Of a stretch of 6,867 bases of DNA, positions 1 to 4,730 are shown piece by piece. This DNA is from Deltaproteobacteria bacterium. GTDB taxonomy: Bacteria > Desulfobacterota > Desulfarculia > Desulfarculales > Desulfarculaceae. The stretch covers positions 1 through 6,867 of the forward strand of contig JAKAGJ010000109.1 of NCBI GenBank assembly GCA_021815655.1, read 5' to 3'. The notes below the pieces were generated by a model. That model was not told the DNA's origin and searched no databases. It saw only the letters and a program-made list of their open reading frames with translations. Position numbers and translations under genes: made by a program. Every line of letters begins with the position of its first letter. Within the stretch, counting starts at the first letter, position 1.

Positions 1-274
1 GTACCAGGCCCTGCTCATGGGCCTGGAAGGCGCCCTGGACCTGGGGGTGCGCGAACTCTTGGTGCGCCTGGACAGCGAACTTTTGGTGCGCCAGCTACAG
101 GGGCGCTATCAGGTCAAGAGCCCTCATCTGAAGCCCCTCTACGAGCAGGCCCGTCAATTGGCCCGGCGTTTCGCCAGCATCAAGTTCCAGCACATCCCCC
201 GCGAGCAGAACGCCATCGCCGACCGCCTGGCCAACCTGGCCATGGACCAAGGCCCAGTGCCCAGGCTCCCATAA
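1..274 (+). CDS. Ribonuclease HI family protein, C-terminal part (5' end outside window)
   Basis: The reading frame is open from base 2, beginning Y-Q-A-L-L, and runs to a TAA at 272-274. About 90 residues are present, roughly the last 60% of an RNase HI domain. This family cleaves the RNA strand of RNA-DNA hybrids, for example in Okazaki primers and R-loops, using Mg2+ held by four acidic residues. Two of these are visible: the Asp of the R-L-D-S-E strand (codon 71-73) and the Asp of the final helix N-A-I-A-D-R-L-A-N-L-A (codon 221-223). The flexible-loop His also precedes the last helix (H-I-P-R-E-Q-N, codon 191-193). The first Asp and the Glu normally found just before Y-Q-A-L lie off the left edge. 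The spacing fits the short 'RNase HI/reverse-transcriptase-like' family (rnhA/ypdQ type) rather than E. coli RnhA itself, so no symbol is given. Confidence 0.88.
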   Translation, partial: YQALLMGLEGALDLGVRELLVRLDSELLVRQLQGRYQVKSPHLKPLYEQARQLARRFASIKFQHIPREQNAIADRLANLAMDQGPVPRLP

Positions 275-285
275 CCTGTCGCGCG

Positions 286-308
286 CGGCGGCTTTTCTCT
301 GGCCGCCG
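286..308 (+). terminator. GC hairpin after the RNase H gene, possible weak terminator
   Basis: CGGCGGC (286-292) pairs perfectly with GCCGCCG (302-308) around a 9-nt pyrimidine-rich loop, 12 nt after the RNase H stop codon. The bases after it (TGTTATCTTA) are T-rich but not a continuous T run, and they overlap the presumed rnpB -10 region. Termination is therefore plausible but weakly supported. Confidence 0.3.
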
Positions 309-311
309 TGT

Positions 312-317
312 TATCTT
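312..317 (+). promoter_or_regulatory. Possible -10 element of the rnpB promoter
   Basis: TATCTT at 312-317 would put a transcription start near 324-326, which is where the P1 helix of the RNase P RNA begins. No convincing -35 hexamer is seen 16-18 nt upstream, because that stretch is the GC hairpin. The call rests on position relative to the RNA 5' end rather than on consensus. Confidence 0.35.
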
Positions 318-325
318 AGGGGCAT

Positions 326-700
326 GGAAGAAGCCGGCCGGATGGTCGCCGGCTCCCTTCGGGGAGCGGGAGGAAAGTCCGAGCACCACAGGGCAGGGTG
401 CTGGCTAACGGCCAGGGGGGGCGACCCCATGGACAGCGCCACAGAAAGCAAACCGCCGCCGCTAATCCCGGCGGTAAGGGTGAAACGGCGAGGTAAGAGC
501 TCACCAGCCCGGGCGGCGACGTCCGGGGCTAGGCAAACCCCACCCGGTGCAAGACCAAATAGGGGGGCGTTCGAGGACGGCCCGTCCGAGGCCCCCGGGT
601 AGGTTGCTGGAGGCGCCGGGCAACCGGCGTCCTAGAGGAATGACCATCGCCCGTCCCATTGGGGCGGGCACAGAACTCGGCTTACAGGCCGGCTTCTTCC
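326..700 (+). ncRNA. rnpB: RNase P RNA, bacterial type A
   Basis: This is the catalytic RNA of RNase P, which removes the 5' leader from precursor tRNAs together with the RnpA protein. The two ends form a perfect 14-bp P1 helix, 326-339 with 687-700. The universally conserved GGGAGGAAAGTCCGAGC block lies at 368-384. The ACAGAAA block follows near 440, then GGTAAGGGTGAAA near 474 and GTAAGAGCTCACCAG near 493. The L15 region G-G-C-A-A-A-C-C-C-C-A-C-C-C-G-G starts at 532, AAGACCAAATAGGGG starts at 551, and the conserved 3' block ACAGAACTCGGCTTA lies at 670-684, just before P1 closes. Length (about 375 nt) and block order match type A RNA such as E. coli M1. In L15 the tRNA-CCA-binding GGU appears as GGC (532-534). 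The exact ends are set from the extent of P1 pairing and could be a few nucleotides off. Confidence 0.97.
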
Positions 701-740
701 TTCACCTGCCTGCCAGTCCGGGCCGCGGAGGGACAGTCCC

Positions 741-1214
741 ATGCAGCCGCCCTACAGCATCCGCCCCGCCCTGGCCGCCGATGCCGGCGCCATCGCCGCC
801 CTGCTCCGGGAACTGGGCTGGTTCGCGCACCTTGACGCCATGACCTCCGCCCAGACCAGCGAGCACGTGGCCCGGCAACTGGGGCTGTGCCAGGAGGGCG
901 CCTGCCACCTGGTGCTGGTGGCCGAGGCTGATGGCGGGCAGGTGGTGGCCTATGGCTCCGCGCATTGGTTGCCCTATTTGTTCAAGGCCGGACCCGAGGC
1001 CTATGTCTCGGAGTTGTTCGTGAAAGAGGCCTGGCGGGGGCGGGGGGTGGGCGGCGCCCTGCTGGCGGCCCTGGAGCGGGAGGCCCGGCGGCGCGGTTGC
1101 AGCCAATTGATGCTCATCAACAACCAGGAGCGCGATTCCTACAAGCGTGGCTTTTACCTGAAGCAGGGCTGGCAGGAGCGGGACAAAATGGCCAATTTCT
1201 GCCGCCCCCTGTAG
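741..1214 (+). CDS. GNAT family N-acetyltransferase
   Basis: This 157-residue single-domain protein has a complete GNAT fold. It opens with the strand Y-S-I-R-P-A-L-A-A-D-A and helix 1 (residues 5-27). Central strands follow at about 56-72 (H-L-V-L-V-A-E-A and V-V-A-Y-G-S). Motif A is A-Y-V-S-E-L-F-V-K-E-A-W-R-G-R-G-V-G-G (87-105), where R99-x-x-G102-x-G104 forms the acetyl-CoA pyrophosphate loop. The end, S-Y-K-R-G-F-Y-L-K-Q-G-W (133-144), is the usual Y-x-x-x-G-F motif B. It should transfer an acyl group from acyl-CoA to an amine; the acceptor is unknown. The ATG is preceded by GGAGGG (727-732) at 8-nt spacing. It starts 40 nt after rnpB, so it may be co-transcribed with the RNA or use an undetected promoter. 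Its stop lies 9 nt before the ATP-grasp gene, suggesting that the two proteins act together. Confidence 0.92.
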   Translation: MQPPYSIRPALAADAGAIAALLRELGWFAHLDAMTSAQTSEHVARQLGLCQEGACHLVLVAEADGGQVVAYGSAHWLPYLFKAGPEAYVSELFVKEAWRGRGVGGALLAALEREARRRGCSQLMLINNQERDSYKRGFYLKQGWQERDKMANFCRPL

Positions 1215-1223
1215 GCGCGGGCC

Positions 1224-2000
1224 ATGGACTGGCCCCTGGTCGCCATCGGTCGCCGCCTGGCCCGCTTCCCCTGGATCACCACCCTGGGCCTGCGCCCCAA
1301 CCTGGACGATTATCCGCCGGAGCATCAAGCGCTCCTCCGCCAGGCCCAGACCATCTACTATCCCACCAATGCCTTCGCCGAGATGTTCCACAGCCAGGGC
1401 AAACGCATCTTCCCCTCCCTGGAGTCGCACCTCTACGACGGCGACAAGATCAAGCAGACCACCCTGCTAAAAATCCTGGGTCTGCCCCATCCCCGCACGC
1501 GCGTTTTCTACGGCCGCCAAAGCCAGGAAATACTGGCCCACTTCAGCTATCCCTTCGTGGCCAAAAAGGCCCGGGGCTCGGCCCGGGGCCAGGGGGTGTA
1601 TCTGATTCAGGGACCCGGGGACCTGCAAGCCTACCTGGCGCGCCACCAGCCGGCCTACATCCAGGAGTACCTGCCCATCGCCGGCGATGTGCGCGTGGTG
1701 GTAATCAACTTTGAGCCGGTCTGCGCCTACTGGCGCCTGCCGCCAGCCGGCGAGTTCCGCAGCAATGTGGCCCGGGGGGCGCGGGTGGAGTTTGCCGGCG
1801 TGCCGGGCGCGGCGGTGGAGTTGGCCGTGGAGACGGCCCGCCTGGCCAACCTGGACGAGGTGGGCCTGGACGTGGCCATGCACCAGGGAAGCCCCTATGT
1901 GCTGGAGTTCAACGTCAAGTACGGCCACGCCGGGCCGCGTCAGGCCGGCATTGACGTGGCGGAGCTGGTGGCCAACAAAATCCGGGCCGGCCAGCTATGA
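1224..2000 (+). CDS. RimK-like ATP-grasp protein (probable carboxylate-amine ligase)
   Basis: This 258-residue protein resembles RimK-type ATP-grasp ligases, which activate a carboxylate as an acyl-phosphate with ATP and join it to an amine. A short N-terminal part (1-70) leads into F-P-S-L-E-S-H-L-Y-D-G-D-K-I-K (63-77), the usual entry to the ATP-grasp domain, then L-G-L-P-H-P-R-T (85-92). ATP-site features are F-V-A-K-K (111-115), the glycine-rich A-R-G-S-A-R-G-Q-G-V-Y (116-126) and the hinge Y-I-Q-E-Y-L (145-150). The Mg2+ ligands fall in G-L-D-V-A (214-218) and L-E-F-N-V-K-Y-G (227-234), with E228 and N230 as the E-x-N pair. It is shorter than E. coli RimK (about 300 residues). The SD before the ATG is poor (G-rich GCGGGCC), so expression probably depends on translational coupling to the acetyltransferase 9 nt upstream. 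The substrate is unknown; glutamate or another amino acid is typical of the family. Confidence 0.88.
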   Translation: MDWPLVAIGRRLARFPWITTLGLRPNLDDYPPEHQALLRQAQTIYYPTNAFAEMFHSQGKRIFPSLESHLYDGDKIKQTTLLKILGLPHPRTRVFYGRQSQEILAHFSYPFVAKKARGSARGQGVYLIQGPGDLQAYLARHQPAYIQEYLPIAGDVRVVVINFEPVCAYWRLPPAGEFRSNVARGARVEFAGVPGAAVELAVETARLANLDEVGLDVAMHQGSPYVLEFNVKYGHAGPRQAGIDVAELVANKIRAGQL

Positions 2001-2027
2001 GCCTGTTCTGATTCAAGGGAGAGAGCC

Positions 2028-2375
2028 ATGAGCCAGTACCAGCAGATTCGCGTGCGCGTGGAGCCGGTGTACAAGGACGGCCTGGCCAAGGCCTTTCCCC
2101 GGCTGCAAGCCCTGCTCAGCCAGGTGGACAATCGCCTCATCAAGGAGAGCCCGCCCCTGTACGAGCTGGTGCCGCTGTTGGTGGCCCTGTCCCAGCGCCA
2201 GGACCTGCCGGACAAGGTGGGGGAGGCTGTCTCCCGCCTGGGGCAGCCCATAGTGCAGATTCGCCTCAAGGCCGAGGAGGCTCTGGGCGGCTGGCGGCTG
2301 TCGGCGGCGGAGAAGTTGTTGAACGACCTGGAAGACGCCTTCCGGGCCCTGGAGGAGGCCTTGCCCGGACGTTAG
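2028..2375 (+). CDS. Small mostly helical protein of unknown function
   Basis: I do not recognise this 115-residue protein. After a short possible strand (Q-I-R-V-R-V-E-P-V, 6-14) it looks almost entirely alpha-helical. Three to four amphipathic segments lie at about 17-40, 45-57, 61-86 and 91-111, ending in the heptad-like A-E-K-L-L-N-D-L-E-D-A-F-R-A-L-E-E-A-L. It has no cysteines, no membrane segment and no signal peptide, so it should be cytosolic and could be a small partner or scaffold protein. It is probably real: AAGGGAG (2015-2021) sits 6 nt before the ATG, codon use matches its neighbours, and it follows the ATP-grasp stop by 27 nt on the same strand. Its place as third gene after the acetyltransferase and ligase suggests the same operon; a shared function is inference. 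Confidence 0.78.
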   Translation: MSQYQQIRVRVEPVYKDGLAKAFPRLQALLSQVDNRLIKESPPLYELVPLLVALSQRQDLPDKVGEAVSRLGQPIVQIRLKAEEALGGWRLSAAEKLLNDLEDAFRALEEALPGR

Positions 2376-2381
2376 GAGCGT

Positions 2382-2436
2382 GCCGGAGTAATTTCGCGGC
2401 GGTCTCTCAGGCGGGCCATGGACGGCTTTCTCCGGC
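2382..2436. repeat. Inverted repeat in the convergent spacer
   Basis: GCCGGAG (2382-2388) is the reverse complement of CTCCGGC (2430-2436). A flanking G-C pair and a G-U wobble extend the stem to about 9 bp. The loop is 41 nt. It fills the 65-nt spacer between two genes that end toward each other, where a two-way transcription stop would be expected. There is no T run on either side, so a terminator role is only possible. Confidence 0.3.
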
Positions 2437-2440
2437 GCAC

Positions 2441-3778
2441 TTAGCCCCCCGCGTACTGCCACAAGAGCAGGTCGCCCTTGCCGGCGTGGGGCATCACCAG
2501 GCGGGGGGCGAAGCCCAGGGCCAGGAGCGCCGGGGCGTAGGCCGCCTGCCAGGCGTGGGCCAGGTCCATCTCACAGAAGATATCGCCCAGGCCGTCACCC
2601 AGAAAAACCCGCAGATGGCGTTCCAGGTTGGCCGGGAAGTCGGTGCCGTCCCACAGGGGATGCAGGGTCACCTGTCCCTGGGCGCGGTTGCAACGGCTGC
2701 CCAGCACCGAGTGCTCGGGCCGGCGCTGCCCCTGGTCGCCGGCCGGGTGCAGGTGGCGGGCAAAGGCCAGGCGGCGGTACTGGGCCTCCAGGAAGGGCTG
2801 AACCTCGGGGCTGGCCCAGGCCACGGCCCCGGGGTCTTCCTTGAGGCCGCGGTAATACACGGCCTGCTCCTGACGCTGGCCCTGGGGGCCGCGACGCTCC
2901 AGGGTGCCCAGCTTCTCGAAGTACTCCTGGGGCAGCCAGGAGGTGGGGTGGTCGCAGATAAGGCCCAGGGCCTCGCCCTTGGCCAAGAGCCCCAGGCAGC
3001 CCTCCACCAGGGCGGCGGGCAGGCCCGAGTCCGCCGGCTGGCCGAAGATGTAGGGGCCGTAGCAGAGCACCGTGGCGGCCCCCTGCTGGCTCCCCAAGGC
3101 CGACTGCCCCAGGTGGCGCCACAGGATGGCCCCGCCCAGGTTGTCCTGGCGGTCCAGGGCGGCCAGGGCGCCGTACTCGCCGCTGGCCACCATGTCCACC
3201 AGCTTGCCGGGGATGCAAAAGTCCCGGGGGCAGGGCTCGGCCTGGCCCAGGTCATGCAGCTGCACGGCCAGGGTCAAGAGGTCTTCCTGACGGGCCGGGC
3301 GCAGGGCGTATTGCCTTAGTTCCGGCACCGGCGGCGCCGGGGCCAGGGTGAGGGCGGGGTAGGCCTTCTCCTTGCTGAGCAGCAGACTCAAGCCCTGCTC
3401 GCCCAGGTCCTGGATGGCGAAGCGCTCCACGCTGCGCGAGGCCAGGAGCAGACCCAGGTCGTCCAGGTCGTCGGGGCTGTCCAGGGAGGCGCTGGCCGTG
3501 AGGTTGAACAGGCGCAGGTCCAGGCGGCGGGCCTGGAAGGTGAACACCAGGCGCACGCAGTACAGCATGCCCTGGGCCTCCAGACGGGCGCTGTCGCCGG
3601 GGCGGGCCACGCGGCAGAGGTAGCTGAAGACCTCCTCGCAGGCCAGGGTGAGCTTCAGGGCCTCGCCCCGGCCCAGGCCCAGGGACATGGCCGCCTGTTC
3701 GGCAAAGGCCGTGGCCACCGGCAGGAAGTCCGGGTCCAGGGGCGCGTTGAGCCACAGGTTGGAAGGGGCGTTGTTCAC
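2441..3778 (-). CDS. RsbW-like ATPase-fold / GNAT-like fusion protein, apparently degenerate in both domains
   Basis: This protein is 445 residues long from a GTG start. Residues 5-140 resemble the anti-sigma-factor kinase fold (RsbW/HATPase_c): an early helix, A-L-K-L-T-L-A-C-E-E-V-F-S-Y-L (40-54) in the N-box position, strands at 71-92, and L-G-L-L-L-A-S-R-S-V-E-R-F (108-120) before a final strand. Residues 157-310 resemble a GNAT domain: A-L-R-P-A-R-Q-E-D-L-L, then G-A-L-A-A-L-D...L-G-G-A-I-L, then helix/strand S-G-L-P-A-A-L-V-E-G and G-L-I-C-D-H-P-T-S. Residues 325-445 end with a G-F-A-P-R-L-V-M-P...L-L-L-W-Q-Y tail. The N-box Asn, the D-x-G of the ATP lid region and the acetyl-CoA R-x-x-G-x-G loop are all missing. 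An upstream ATG at 3847 is in frame, but AAGGAG (3784-3789) lies 5 nt before the GTG and a promoter lies between them. The function is probably regulatory, by analogy only. Confidence 0.75.
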   Translation of the reverse strand: MNNAPSNLWLNAPLDPDFLPVATAFAEQAAMSLGLGRGEALKLTLACEEVFSYLCRVARPGDSARLEAQGMLYCVRLVFTFQARRLDLRLFNLTASASLDSPDDLDDLGLLLASRSVERFAIQDLGEQGLSLLLSKEKAYPALTLAPAPPVPELRQYALRPARQEDLLTLAVQLHDLGQAEPCPRDFCIPGKLVDMVASGEYGALAALDRQDNLGGAILWRHLGQSALGSQQGAATVLCYGPYIFGQPADSGLPAALVEGCLGLLAKGEALGLICDHPTSWLPQEYFEKLGTLERRGPQGQRQEQAVYYRGLKEDPGAVAWASPEVQPFLEAQYRRLAFARHLHPAGDQGQRRPEHSVLGSRCNRAQGQVTLHPLWDGTDFPANLERHLRVFLGDGLGDIFCEMDLAHAWQAAYAPALLALGFAPRLVMPHAGKGDLLLWQYAGG

Positions 3779-3783
3779 CGGCG

Positions 3784-3789
3784 CTCCTT
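3784..3789 (-). promoter_or_regulatory. Ribosome binding site that decides the GTG start
   Basis: On the minus strand, AAGGAG lies 5 nt upstream of the GTG at 3778-3776. No comparable Shine-Dalgarno sequence precedes the longer in-frame ATG at 3847, so the protein is called from the GTG. Confidence 0.7.
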
Positions 3790-3817
3790 GGCTGGCAAAA
3801 AAGGCCAGGCTGACGTC

Positions 3818-3847
3818 AGTGTAACCTCGGCCGGCCGGGCCAGGCAA
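3818..3847 (-). promoter_or_regulatory. Candidate sigma-70-type promoter for the RsbW/GNAT-like gene
   Basis: Read on the minus strand, TTGCCT (3847-3842) and TACACT (3823-3818) are separated by 18 nt. Transcription would start near 3811, about 33 nt upstream of the GTG start and downstream of the alternative ATG. It lies in the 87-nt gap after the dedA stop codon, so the gene may be expressed both from here and by read-through from dedA. Confidence 0.4.
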
Positions 3848-3865
3848 GTGCCGCCGCGCCAGGCG

Positions 3866-4516
3866 CTAGGGCTTCTGGCCCTTGGCCGCGGCCCACTGGC
3901 GCAGCACCTCGATGATGGCCGGCATCACCGAGATGATGATGATGGCCACGATCACCAGGCTGAAGTTGTGCTTGATGATGGGCACCTGGCCGAAGAAGTA
4001 GCCGGCCGCCGTGAGGGTGGATATCCACAGCAGGCCGCCGCTGATGTTGTAGAACAAAAAGCGGCCATAGGTCATGGAGCCCAGGCCGGCCACGAAGGGG
4101 GCCAGGGTGCGCACGATGGGCACGAAGCGGGCGATGATGATGGTCTTGCCGCCGTATTTTTCGTAGAACTGGTGGGTGCGGTCCAGGTGTTCCTTTTTTA
4201 TGAGGCGGTTGTTGCGGGCCAGGATGCGCGCCCCCAGATTATGGCCGATGGCGTAGTTGAGCGAGTCGCCCGCGATGGCCGCCAGGCTGAGCAGCAAAAA
4301 CAAGAGCCAGGGATTGAGCACTCCCAGGGCCGCGAAGGAGCCGGCGGCGAAGAGCAGGGAGTCGCCAGGCAGGAAGGGCGTCACCACCAGGCCGGTTTCG
4401 CAGAAAATGATGGCGAAGAGGATGACGTAGGTGACCAGGCCATAGCTCTGGATCAGGGCACCCAGGTGCTTGTCCAGGTGCAGCACCAGGTCGATGATGA
4501 AGGTCAAGGCGTCCAT
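3866..4516 (-). CDS. DedA family inner-membrane protein
   Basis: This is a polytopic membrane protein of 216 residues, the usual DedA length (about 200-220). DedA/SNARE-associated (VTT-domain) proteins act in envelope homeostasis; members include proton-dependent transporters and lipid flippases such as undecaprenyl-phosphate carriers. Features in order are the start M-D-A-L-T-F-I-I-D-L-V-L-H-L-D-K-H-L, a re-entrant segment F-C-E-T-G-L-V-V-T-P-F-L-P-G-D-S-L-L (38-55) with acidic E40 and D52, A-G-D-S-L-N-Y-A-I-G (82-91), then F-Y-E-K-Y-G-G-K (118-125). The signature A-R-F-V-P-I-V-R-T-L-A-P-F-V-A-G (129-144) follows with R130 and R136. These match the residues known to be essential in E. coli YqjA. 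The ATG at 4516 was chosen because it begins the usual N-terminus and has GGGA 6 nt upstream; an in-frame TTG at 4543 would add nine poorly supported residues. Confidence 0.93.
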   Translation of the reverse strand: MDALTFIIDLVLHLDKHLGALIQSYGLVTYVILFAIIFCETGLVVTPFLPGDSLLFAAGSFAALGVLNPWLLFLLLSLAAIAGDSLNYAIGHNLGARILARNNRLIKKEHLDRTHQFYEKYGGKTIIIARFVPIVRTLAPFVAGLGSMTYGRFLFYNISGGLLWISTLTAAGYFFGQVPIIKHNFSLVIVAIIIISVMPAIIEVLRQWAAAKGQKP

Positions 4517-4568
4517 GAACCATCCCAGGGCAGGCCCGCCCAAGCCGGGCGCATGAGGATATCGGGCG

Positions 4569-4585
4569 GGCCCGCGGCGCGGGCC
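4569..4585. repeat. Perfect GC hairpin upstream of dedA
   Basis: GGCCCGC (4569-4575) and GCGGGCC (4579-4585) pair perfectly around GGC. The hairpin would lie in the dedA 5' leader if transcription starts upstream of it. No T run follows on either strand, so it is not a classical terminator. In DNA this GC-rich it may be chance. Confidence 0.35.
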
Positions 4586-4600
4586 GGGCCGCGGGGCTAA

Positions 4601-4611
4601 CTTACCGTAAG
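4601..4611. promoter_or_regulatory. Palindrome CTTACCGTAAG in the divergent dedA/ilvA spacer
   Basis: This is an exact palindrome with 5-bp arms and one central base, in a locally AT-richer island (about 4597-4640) inside very GC-rich DNA, between two divergent genes. The position suits an operator or promoter element, but no regulator family is recognisable and no clear -35/-10 pair could be assigned here. Confidence 0.3.
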
Positions 4612-4653
4612 CGTGCGATTGTTGCTAGCGAAAAGCATCCGCCGGCCGGCGGG

Positions 4654-4682
4654 GGCGCGCCCCTGGCCAGGGCCGGGGCGCC
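4654..4682 (+). repeat. Strong imperfect GC hairpin in the ilvA leader region
   Basis: GGCGC (4654-4658) pairs with GCGCC (4678-4682), and CCC (4660-4662) with GGG (4675-4677). The core CCCTGGCCAGGG (4661-4672) is itself a perfect palindrome. It ends 36 nt before the ribosome binding site of the threonine ammonia-lyase gene. It could be a leader structure, but I see no short leader peptide or T-box features that would make it an attenuator. Confidence 0.35.
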
Positions 4683-4718
4683 TGTGCTAACCTGGCGGCC
4701 AAGCCCGGCACCCCTGGC

Positions 4719-4723
4719 AGGAG
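4719..4723 (+). promoter_or_regulatory. Ribosome binding site that decides the TTG start of ilvA
   Basis: AGGAG lies 7 nt before TTG at 4731. The protein then begins L-N-F-N-D-I-L-A-A-R-R-R-L, the expected N-terminus of this family, and no in-frame ATG occurs before the PLP-binding lysine motif. Confidence 0.7.
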
Positions 4724-4730
4724 TAAAGTC

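Noticed and set aside
324..602. Plus-strand open frame of 92 codons over the RNase P RNA
   Set aside because: The region is explained by the conserved RNA blocks and by P1 pairing. The frame has no protein-like features.
702..1430. 242-codon minus-strand frame opposite the GNAT gene
   Set aside because: It spans two unrelated plus-strand genes and their junction and shows no motif. It is a composition artefact.
965..1714. 249-codon alternative plus-strand frame across the GNAT/ATP-grasp junction
   Set aside because: It is proline- and arginine-rich and lacks motifs; the two real genes in the other frames carry their family signatures across the same bases.
2486..3319. 277-codon plus-strand open frame opposite the RsbW/GNAT-like gene
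   Set aside because: It is G/V/Q/A-rich with no recognisable fold and no ribosome binding site. Long antisense frames are expected in DNA with this GC content, and the minus-strand frame has the convincing protein.
3788..4600. 270-codon plus-strand frame opposite dedA
   Set aside because: It is rich in D, H, G and Q in the pattern produced by reading a membrane-protein gene backwards. The minus strand encodes a clear DedA protein with all signature residues.
4569..4682. T-box, riboswitch or attenuator before ilvA
   Set aside because: There are GC hairpins, but I find no T-box motif, no leader peptide with Ile/Val/Leu codons and no terminator with a T run.
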